Source: an uncultured Alphaproteobacteria bacterium
Lineage (GTDB): Bacteria > Pseudomonadota > Alphaproteobacteria > Rhodobacterales > Rhodobacteraceae
Direction: 5' to 3'
DNA length: 12,101 bases
Assembly (NCBI GenBank): GCA_929200295.1
Contig: CAKMZE010000008.1
Span: 10,072-22,172, forward strand
The translations under genes were made by a program, and so were the position numbers. Below, piece after piece: positions 6,063 to 12,101 of the stretch. How positions within the stretch are numbered: the stretch's first letter is position 1; every line of letters starts with the position of its first letter. Below the pieces are notes generated by a model. That model was not told the DNA's origin. It ran no database searches and worked only from the letters and a program-made list of their open reading frames with translations.

Positions 6063-6439
6063 CGATCACGGCGGTCTTGCATAATTTTCGCTTGCGCTAT
6101 TGCGCGTTTTGCCAACCCATCTGTTGCTTGCTTGCGGCCAAACGCCTTTTGTAACTTTTCCTGCTGCGCGAGCTTGAGCGCCATGATTTGCGCAAGCTCG
6201 TGATTTAAAATTTCGCGGCGCTGGTCAATCCAGCGATGCCACCTGACGTCTGCCCCAGCTTTGCTTGCTGTGTCTTGCGCCTCGCCCAAAGCGGGCGGCG
6301 TATTTTTGACCTGGGCAAGATCGCGCAATTGCGTCCGCACGGCTTCTTCTCGTTTGGCCAGGGCTGCAAGCGCTGCGCGTTCACTTTCAAACACAGCATC
6401 AGATAATTGTAACAAGTGTTGAAATTTTTGCGCGCTCAT
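6050..6439 (-). CDS. Small coiled-coil protein, candidate FliJ equivalent
   Basis: I do not recognise a specific family by sequence. The protein has 129 residues, almost all helix-forming and rich in Ala, Gln, Lys, Arg and Glu. It shows two heptad-like helices (about 1-48 and 66-125) joined by a short Pro-containing loop (NTPPALGEAQ), which predicts an antiparallel coiled-coil hairpin. FliJ and YscO, the stalk proteins of the type III ATPases, have this size and shape and diverge quickly in sequence. It has no signal peptide or membrane segment, so it is cytoplasmic. It starts within the flhB stop by an ATGA overlap and is last in the flhA-fliR-flhB operon, a context that fits an export accessory protein. 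No other fliJ is visible near fliI. Alternatives are an export chaperone or a FliH-like regulator. Confidence 0.7.
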   Translation of the reverse strand: MSAQKFQHLLQLSDAVFESERAALAALAKREEAVRTQLRDLAQVKNTPPALGEAQDTASKAGADVRWHRWIDQRREILNHELAQIMALKLAQQEKLQKAFGRKQATDGLAKRAIAQAKIMQDRRDRYTS

Positions 6440-7518
6440 CCGCGCCGCGCCTTCTGGCGCACGGTTTCCGCAAAGCGGATCGCAGCGGCGACAGCCTGAT
6501 AATGATCAGGCGCGATCTCATCGCCGATCTCAACATCAGCAAAAAGTGCCCGCGCTGTAGGTGGATCGCTATGGATCGGCACCGCGTTTTCAATTGCAAC
6601 ATCACGGATGCGCGCGGCAATCTCATCAACACCTTTCGCCACACAAACCGGCGCAGAAAGCGATGTTTGATCCCATTTCAACGCCACGGCAAAATGGGTT
6701 GGGTTGACCACAACAACATCTGCCTCGGGTACATCAGCCAGCATTTTATTCATCGCCAATGTAATACCTTTTTGACGCCGTTGTTGTTTGAGATGGGGGT
6801 CGCCCTCAGAATGTTTGACCTCATCCATGATCTCTTTGCGCGACATTTTATTTTTGCGGATGTGCTCTGCGGCCTGCCAAAGATAATCTATGCCGCCAAT
6901 GACCGCCGCGACGCACAGAACAAGCAGCATCAATTGCACGATCAACCGCCCAAGCTCTGCTGAGATCATCGTCGGCGAAAGGCCAATTGTCGCAATGATG
7001 CGGTCCCTTTGCGCGGCAAGAAAAAGGCCCATAATCACACCGTAAATGATCAGCTTCGTGGTGCTCTTGGCGAATTCGAACAATCCTGCGCGACCAAATT
7101 TATTCTTTGCGCCACTGATGGGCGATATCCTGTTCAGCTTTGGCGCAAGCTTGCTGGGTGCGAAAACCACGGCCCTTTGCGCAATCACCGCAAGCAAGGC
7201 CGCAATGCCTGGTAAGGTCAGCCAGGGCAGCAGGCTCATCCCTGTGATCCAAAACGCATCACCCATAAGCGGCGTCGGCCCACCTGCAAACATCACCTCG
7301 GACAAGCGAGATGCATGTTCAAAAAATGTCATCATCGCGGACCCAAATACCAGCAATGAACCAGAGCCAAAGGCCGCAGCCGCGATCAAAAACCCACCAT
7401 AACTAGCAGCGGTCGTCAGATCATTTGATTTGGCCAGCTCGCCCTTTTTGCGCGCATCGGCGAGCTTTTTTGGCGTTGGGTCAAATTGCTTATCGCTGTC
7501 TTCGTTTTCCTCGCTCAT
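6436..7518 (-). CDS. flhB: FlhB, export-gate substrate-specificity switch protein
   Basis: FlhB is an inner-membrane export-gate protein whose cytoplasmic domain cleaves itself and switches export from rod/hook to filament substrates. The protein has 360 residues. The N-terminus (FDPTPKKLADARKKGELAKS) is the conserved cytoplasmic lead. About four membrane segments follow (roughly 39-65, 88-118, 153-170 and 185-212), then the cytoplasmic domain. The self-cleavage site NPTH is intact at residues 272-275 within VVVNPTHFAVALKW. The conserved PPTARALF follows near 319-326. It overlaps fliR upstream and the coiled-coil gene downstream by 4 bases (ATGA) each, so all are translationally coupled. Confidence 0.96.
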   Translation of the reverse strand: MSEENEDSDKQFDPTPKKLADARKKGELAKSNDLTTAASYGGFLIAAAAFGSGSLLVFGSAMMTFFEHASRLSEVMFAGGPTPLMGDAFWITGMSLLPWLTLPGIAALLAVIAQRAVVFAPSKLAPKLNRISPISGAKNKFGRAGLFEFAKSTTKLIIYGVIMGLFLAAQRDRIIATIGLSPTMISAELGRLIVQLMLLVLCVAAVIGGIDYLWQAAEHIRKNKMSRKEIMDEVKHSEGDPHLKQQRRQKGITLAMNKMLADVPEADVVVVNPTHFAVALKWDQTSLSAPVCVAKGVDEIAARIRDVAIENAVPIHSDPPTARALFADVEIGDEIAPDHYQAVAAAIRFAETVRQKARRG

Positions 7519-8288
7519 CGGAAAGACCCAAACGGTGCGATGACAAACCCCTGCATGGCCTCATACCAGATCGACAGCATCAAAGGCGCGCTCAGAAACA
7601 GTAGTAAAATTGACCCGGCCGTGATCGCAGGCGCGCCGACAAAGGACACCATCAGCTGCGGCATAGCGCGGTTAATGACACCCAAGGTCACATTATAGAT
7701 CAATGATGCGATCAGAAATGGTGCCGCCATGCGAAAGCCCAAGCTAAACATATGGCCCACTTCCGCAACGCCCAGAGATACCGTTGTTTCCGCAGAGATC
7801 AGCACGCCCACCGGCACCATATCGTAGCTTTGCAAAATGAACGCCGCAAAAAGCACATGCAGGCCCATGAGTGCCGCCAATGCAAAGCCCGCAGCCACCA
7901 AAATATGCCCAAGGGCAGCCTGCGGGTCCGCGCCCGCGCTCCCACCAAAGATCTGCGCCAAGGATGTGGATTGCGCAGAGATTGACCCTGCAACCTGTAA
8001 CGCAAAGACAAAGAAACGTAGCGTCAGGCCAAAGAACAACCCAGACAAAACCTCTGGCGCGAGAACTGCGATACTGGCGTTTTCGATACGCGGGATTTGT
8101 TCTGACATGGCAGGTACAACGATCAGCGTAAAAGCAGCCGCAATTGCGAATTTGACCCGCGCAGGCACGTATCTTTCGCCGAACCCGGGCGCGATCGATA
8201 CCATCGCACCCACACGCAGGAAAACGACAAAACCCTGCCAAAGCCAATCTTGCGCCAATGGTAAAAGACGCGCGAGGTCCTCAATCAT
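7515..8288 (-). CDS. fliR: FliR, flagellar export-gate subunit
   Basis: FliR is the single-copy membrane subunit of the FliPQR export core. The 257-residue protein is highly hydrophobic with about six membrane segments. It has the family-typical N-terminal part FVVFLRVGAMVSIAPGFGER followed by YVPARVKFAIAAAF. Its middle segment contains GSISAQSTSLAQIFGGSAGA, and its C-terminal part contains VTLGVINRAMPQLMVSFVGAP, all characteristic of FliR. ATG overlaps the flhA stop by 4 bases and its own stop overlaps the flhB start by 4 bases. Confidence 0.95.
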   Translation of the reverse strand: MIEDLARLLPLAQDWLWQGFVVFLRVGAMVSIAPGFGERYVPARVKFAIAAAFTLIVVPAMSEQIPRIENASIAVLAPEVLSGLFFGLTLRFFVFALQVAGSISAQSTSLAQIFGGSAGADPQAALGHILVAAGFALAALMGLHVLFAAFILQSYDMVPVGVLISAETTVSLGVAEVGHMFSLGFRMAAPFLIASLIYNVTLGVINRAMPQLMVSFVGAPAITAGSILLLFLSAPLMLSIWYEAMQGFVIAPFGSFR

Positions 8289-10381
8289 GCTGCGACAAGC
8301 CCCACAAGAGCAGGGCGCGCATCAATACCAATTTCTTCGAATGAAAGAACCGGATTTAAAATCCCCTTGGCTGACATCACGGTGCGCAAAAACCGCCGCC
8401 TGCGCATGGATGTAACCACAGCGGCATATGTCCCGGCCGCAGCCGCCTGCGCCAGTTTTTCTGAAATCCCATCGGCAAGCTGATTAAAGTTTTCGGGCGG
8501 CAGCGCCACATCACCCGTGCCGCGGTCAGACCGCACCTCATATGTGGTGAATGTTTCCTCCCATTCAGGGGCCAATTGCACCAATGGGATTGTGCCATCT
8601 TCGCGGCGCACCTCTGCGACGAGCTGAAACCCTAACCGTTGGCGCACATGCTCAACGATCCCATCAACGGTTTTATAAAGTTGGCGCGCTTCTGATGTTG
8701 CCTCAAGGATAAGTGGCATGTTTCGGATCGAAACACGTTCCTCAAGCAAAAGCCGCAACACCGCCAAAAGCACGTCCATGGGTACTTTATCAGGGATAAT
8801 CTCCTCGAGCATTTTACGGTTCGCATCGGAACGCGCCGGATCAGACAGGTTTGTCATCTCATCAAGCCGCCTGCGCAACGCCTTATGGGTCAACAACCGC
8901 GGGAAGCTGCGCTTGACGATCTCAAGCAAATGCGTCGCGAGAACCTCGGCGGGTTGTACAGTTGTCAGGCCAGCCAATGCGGCCTCTTCCTGCGCTGTGC
9001 TATCGATCCACTTGGCAGGCGCGCCATAAACAGGCTCGGTCACGGTATCGCCATTGATGTCAGCACTGGTTGCATCAGGCAGGAGCGCCAAAATCTGATT
9101 TGGCCGCAAGGTTTCGCGCACTTGCTCAACCCCCTGCACATGCACAACATAGCAACCAGACGGTAAAGCCGCGTTATCCGTCAGCCGGATCTCGGGTAGC
9201 ATCACCCCAAATGCGGTCGCCACGTGATTACGCATATTGGCAATCCGCGCATCAAGCCCCGTGCCAGGGTCGAGCACCATTTCAACCAGATCAGGGGCAA
9301 ATTCGATATGAATGTCATCAAGATCAAGCATATCCCCCATTGAGGCAACGGCTGGCGCGACATCCCTTGGTTCTTCGGGTTGGGCGGCTTCCTCGGCTGC
9401 GCGACGCGCGCTTTGCGTCATAAGATATGCGCAGCCCCCCAAGGTCAGTGCCCCAATGAGAAATGGTGTGAATGGCAGACCCGGCACGAGGGCGAAAAGC
9501 CCCATCAAAACAGCAACTGTCGTCAATGCCGCAGGGTGCCGCCCAAGCTGCCCGACGATAGCAAGATCAGTCGCCCCCTTTGCCCCGCCCCGCGCCAAGA
9601 GAAGCGCTGAGGCAATCGAAATAATCACCGCGGGGATCTGCGATACCAAGCCATCGCCAACAGTTAAGATCGCATATGTCTCAAACGCTTGGCCAAGCGG
9701 CATATCATGCACAGCGAGCCCGATGATGAGACCCATCACGAGGTTCAATGCGGTGATCAGTAGGCCCGCGACCGCATCGCCCTTAACAAACTTTGACGCA
9801 CCATCCAGTGAGCCAAAAAAGGTCGTCTCGGCCTGTTCAACTTCGCGTCGCGCCTTGGCCTCGGCATGATCGATGGCACCCGCTGAAACATCGCTGTCAA
9901 TCGCCAGCTGTTTGCCCGGCATCGCATCCAATGCAAAGCGCGCGCCGACCTCGGCCATGCGCGTCGCACCTTTGTTGATCACCACAAAATTGACGATGAG
10001 CAGCACACAAAACACCACAAGCCCAAGCAAAACATTGCCGCCCATCACAAAGCTGGCAAATCCTTCGATCACATCGCCTGCGGCATTTGTGCCTGTATGC
10101 CCCTCGCCAATAATCAGCTTGGTCGAGGACACATTGAGCGAGAGCCGCAACATCAACGAGGCGAGCAACACCGTCGGGAATGCTGAGAAATCCAAGGGCC
10201 GTTCAATAAAAAGCGTGACCGTGAACATCAAGATCGCCAACGCAAATGACGCCGCAAGCCCGATATCAAGCACCCATGCCGGCATTGGTAAAATCATCAT
10301 CACGATGATTGCCATCAATGCCAGAGCCAATAAAATTGTCGGTTGAAAAATCGCGCGCACTTGGTTCACGTCAACATACAC
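8285..10381 (-). CDS. flhA: FlhA, flagellar export-gate protein
   Basis: FlhA forms the nonameric ring of the export gate, using the proton gradient and docking FliI and substrate-chaperone complexes. The 698-residue length is normal. The first 330 residues hold about eight membrane segments. The FHIPEP-family core is plain: INKGATRMAEVGARFALDAM near 135-154, GSLDGASKFVKGDA near 190-203 and VGDGLVSQIPA near 241-251. The rest is the cytoplasmic docking domain. The start is GTG, not ATG. It is preceded by GGTGA three bases upstream, and an in-frame TGA lies 6 bases before it, so no longer form is possible. A second GTG (codon 5) is an alternative. The ribosome-binding site lies in a predicted hairpin (10381-10401). 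It is followed by fliR with an ATGA overlap. Confidence 0.96.
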   Translation of the reverse strand: MYVDVNQVRAIFQPTILLALALMAIIVMMILPMPAWVLDIGLAASFALAILMFTVTLFIERPLDFSAFPTVLLASLMLRLSLNVSSTKLIIGEGHTGTNAAGDVIEGFASFVMGGNVLLGLVVFCVLLIVNFVVINKGATRMAEVGARFALDAMPGKQLAIDSDVSAGAIDHAEAKARREVEQAETTFFGSLDGASKFVKGDAVAGLLITALNLVMGLIIGLAVHDMPLGQAFETYAILTVGDGLVSQIPAVIISIASALLLARGGAKGATDLAIVGQLGRHPAALTTVAVLMGLFALVPGLPFTPFLIGALTLGGCAYLMTQSARRAAEEAAQPEEPRDVAPAVASMGDMLDLDDIHIEFAPDLVEMVLDPGTGLDARIANMRNHVATAFGVMLPEIRLTDNAALPSGCYVVHVQGVEQVRETLRPNQILALLPDATSADINGDTVTEPVYGAPAKWIDSTAQEEAALAGLTTVQPAEVLATHLLEIVKRSFPRLLTHKALRRRLDEMTNLSDPARSDANRKMLEEIIPDKVPMDVLLAVLRLLLEERVSIRNMPLILEATSEARQLYKTVDGIVEHVRQRLGFQLVAEVRREDGTIPLVQLAPEWEETFTTYEVRSDRGTGDVALPPENFNQLADGISEKLAQAAAAGTYAAVVTSMRRRRFLRTVMSAKGILNPVLSFEEIGIDARPALVGLVAA

Positions 10382-10401
10382 CCCTCACCAATGGAAAGGG
10401 G
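10381..10401 (-). promoter_or_regulatory. flhA ribosome-binding site inside a predicted hairpin
   Basis: On the minus-strand RNA the 21 bases CCCCTTTCCATTGGTGAGGGG end on the first G of the flhA GTG start, shown here in two parts: CCCCTTTCC and GGTGAGGGG around an ATT loop. Pairing gives CCCCU/AGGGG, a U·G wobble, one U-U mismatch, then CC/GG, eight pairs in all. It covers the GGTGA ribosome-binding site completely. There is no T-run, so this is not a terminator. The pairing is seen directly; translational control is inference. Confidence 0.5.
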
Positions 10402-10517
10402 CAATAATGTTGTATTTAGGTGCTTATCAAAGCCCAAAATATCCATGCGAAAAGACGCCTTCTGCTGTCTTCATAGAAAGTTATGAGAGATTGGTTTCTA
10501 ACTCGTAAGCGGCGGCA
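10382..10517. other. Non-coding gap between the TPR-like gene and flhA
   Basis: These 136 bases are the only non-coding break in the minus-strand operon, so flhA may have its own promoter here as well as read-through from upstream. The stretch is AT-rich near flhA. I find no sigma-54 element, TTAA pair or convincing -35/-10 set. A 5-base stem AAGAC/GTCTT with a 10-base loop lies at 10452-10471; on the minus strand it is followed by a short T-run, but it is too weak to call a terminator. The flhA leader hairpin sits at the left end. Confidence 0.4.
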
Positions 10518-12101
10518 TCATTCTGGCTCCAATGTTTCAAACCGGTCTAATAATGCGTCCAAGACATCGCGTGTCGCCGCGCTTTGATCGAGCAATGCGC
10601 GCCCTTCGGCAAGCGGCGTATCTGTGTTTTCATCGGTCTGATCTTCGGTAAGAACCAGCGTTGAAGCCGCAAGCAAAAGCGGATCATCGGCTGCCAATAA
10701 CCCCTGCCAATCTGCATCTTGCCAGGCAGCTTGTGCGGGCTGTTCTTGCTGGATCATCACGATCTCTTCTGGTGAGAACGTATATCCGTTTTTGCGCGCT
10801 GTGACCGCAGCACGCAATGCTTCAGCGCGCGATGTCGTCACCCCAGCGAGGATGTTTTCGACCTCATCCAATCGCTCATCTTGAAAGGCAGATGTCGCAC
10901 GCAGATACTGCCGCTCTGACATCACACCGCCAATCGCGGGGCCTGCAAGATACACATCGGCTTGTTGAGAAAACCCAAGCGCGAGCAGGCGTTGGGCAAC
11001 ATTATTTTGCGTCTCGCTTGCCAATGGCCAATGCTCCCCGCCGTAGGCGAAGGTCAGGAAATCAACGTCGTTCCCATGCGACACCATTGTCGTCGCATAA
11101 ACGTCTTGCAGTATCTCATGTGGTACCTCGCCGATAAGATCGCGGGTTTCGCGCAAAACCCGCGATGCCTCTTTGAAATCATGAAGGGCGAGAAACGTCT
11201 CGATCTCTGCAATGGCCAGATCACTGGTGATCGGCAACCCTTCGTTTTCAAATCGCATCGCGGCCGAGAGGGTCAACAAATCTTTGGGCGTGGGGATGTC
11301 GTTGCTCAGGTTCAAATTAAGCAGCTCTAACAGCGCCTCTGGCGTCATCCGCGCATTTGTTTGCGCTAAGGTCTGAAGATCCGCGGCGGCATCCTTTTCT
11401 TGGCCACGCGCTTGATTGACGTGGATCTGTGCCAATGTGCCATCGAGCGATTTTTCATCTTGGCGGTTCACATTGGTGAGGGCCTGATCAGCTGCATCAA
11501 GATCCCCGATATCAACGAATTTTTCAGCCAGCTTCGGGCCAAGGTGTAATTGCATCGCAAGCGGTAAACCGCGGAATGTGCGCAAGACCGCGATGCTATT
11601 CACATCAACTGACACGTCGCGCATGTCAGCACCCAAAAACGCCCAAAGCGCAACAGCGCCATCACAGCTCATCATTTGTGGTGGGAAAGGCGGATCGACC
11701 GGATCATCATCCATCACCTGCGCGATCGAAATTAATGAAAGCCGGGCTTGGGACAATGTTGCATCTAGCGCGAGAACCTGTCGCGCCTCGCGGCCAAACC
11801 CATAGTAGATATACGCTTTGGCCAGCGCTTCGACATCTTTTGCGCCGACCTTATCAAACTCTTGCGTGATATTGGTGCGCAATGTGCTGATTGTCTCGGC
11901 AAACGCGCCTTCGGTGGCCCAATCCACAACGTTAAACTGGGTGTCGTCCCAGCATTCAAACCCTGCTTGGGTGACGTCCCCGTCAAAGAAACCAGCGAAT
12001 GCTTCATCAATGCTTGTTTGGATACGGATCCCAGGCACGGTGGCGGGTTCGTCTGGCTCCACCTCTGCAATCTGCTCATCTACGCTTTCTGTGGGTGGGT
12101 C
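10518..12101 (-). CDS. Unrecognised TPR-like helical protein, partial at its N-terminus
   Basis: I do not recognise this protein. The frame is open to the window edge, with 13 further codons (DPPTESVDEQIAE) before the first in-frame GTG at 12062, so the true start is probably outside. About 527 residues are visible. It is acidic and mostly helical, with several TPR-like helix pairs, for example YIYYGFGREARQVLAL, DIGDLDAADQALTNVN, ALHDFKEASRVLRETRDL and AFQDERLDEVENILAGV. Only two cysteines are visible, in FECWDD and MSCDGA, about 96 residues apart. That suggests one disulfide, hence a periplasmic location with an N-terminal anchor or signal outside the window. The Pro/Glu/Asp-rich lead fits a linker after such an anchor. 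It lies upstream of flhA in the same orientation, so a flagellar role is plausible. The rhizobial periplasmic motility protein MotC is a helical-repeat precedent, but I see no sequence proof of homology. Confidence 0.75.
   Translation of the reverse strand, partial: DPPTESVDEQIAEVEPDEPATVPGIRIQTSIDEAFAGFFDGDVTQAGFECWDDTQFNVVDWATEGAFAETISTLRTNITQEFDKVGAKDVEALAKAYIYYGFGREARQVLALDATLSQARLSLISIAQVMDDDPVDPPFPPQMMSCDGAVALWAFLGADMRDVSVDVNSIAVLRTFRGLPLAMQLHLGPKLAEKFVDIGDLDAADQALTNVNRQDEKSLDGTLAQIHVNQARGQEKDAAADLQTLAQTNARMTPEALLELLNLNLSNDIPTPKDLLTLSAAMRFENEGLPITSDLAIAEIETFLALHDFKEASRVLRETRDLIGEVPHEILQDVYATTMVSHGNDVDFLTFAYGGEHWPLASETQNNVAQRLLALGFSQQADVYLAGPAIGGVMSERQYLRATSAFQDERLDEVENILAGVTTSRAEALRAAVTARKNGYTFSPEEIVMIQQEQPAQAAWQDADWQGLLAADDPLLLAASTLVLTEDQTDENTDTPLAEGRALLDQSAATRDVLDALLDRFETLEPE

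Noticed and set aside
7837..8415. 192-codon plus-strand open frame opposite fliR/flhA
   Set aside because: It spans the junction of two real genes on the other strand, and its composition (Ala/Arg/Pro/Thr/Cys) is that of an antisense shadow.
9312..9869. 185-codon plus-strand open frame opposite flhA, and a similar one at 9873-10346
   Set aside because: Both lie wholly opposite conserved FlhA coding sequence; no ribosome-binding site or recognisable motif supports them.
10452..10471. Rho-independent terminator after the TPR-like gene
   Set aside because: The stem is only about five pairs with a 10-base loop and a short T-run, too weak to call.
1..12101. CRISPR arrays, tRNA/rRNA genes, insertion sequences, phage or toxin-antitoxin genes
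   Set aside because: No regular repeat-spacer pattern, tRNA-like fold, transposase motif or inverted terminal repeat was seen; the window is almost entirely flagellar coding sequence.

Overview
The window is an almost gap-free block of flagellar basal-body and export genes from an alphaproteobacterium, most likely of the Rhodobacterales/Roseobacter group. This placement rests on the gene order (flgB-flgC-fliE-fliQ-flgF-flgG-flgA-flgH-fliL running towards flhA-fliR-flhB), the short FlgA, the wording of the FlgG, FlhA and FliR N-termini, and a moderate GC content. No database search was possible, so genus and species are not assigned.

Layout. (1) Bases 50-1384 on the minus strand encode FliI, the ATPase of the flagellar type III export apparatus. 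(2) Bases 1385-1470 are the only substantial non-coding gap in the left half, a divergent promoter region between fliI and flgB. (3) Bases 1471-6062 on the plus strand form one tight operon: rod proteins FlgB and FlgC, the MS-ring/rod adaptor FliE, the export-gate subunit FliQ, rod proteins FlgF and FlgG, P-ring chaperone FlgA, L-ring lipoprotein FlgH, and a FliL-like protein with an unusual His/Asp-rich pentapeptide-repeat linker. (4) Bases 6050-12101 on the minus strand form a second operon, read from right to left: an unrecognised TPR-like protein cut by the window edge, a 136-base gap, then FlhA, FliR, FlhB and a small coiled-coil protein that I propose is the FliJ equivalent. The last three junctions are all 4-base ATGA overlaps. 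The two operons meet tail to tail with a 13-base overlap and no terminator.

How the parts work together. FlhA, FlhB, FliR and FliQ are four of the five export-gate membrane proteins; FliP is not in the window. FliI, with the proposed FliJ, would energise and feed the gate. The gate exports the rod proteins FlgB/C/F/G, which FliE anchors to the MS ring. FlgA and FlgH go through Sec to build the P and L rings. FliL acts near the stator.

Most of this is standard flagellar machinery and I see no new biological system in it. The points most worth a second look are: the two predicted RNA hairpins that would hide the ribosome-binding sites of the lead genes flgB and flhA; the His/Asp repeat linker in the FliL-like protein; the candidate FliJ; the unrecognised two-cysteine TPR-like protein upstream of flhA; and the overlapping convergent operon ends.
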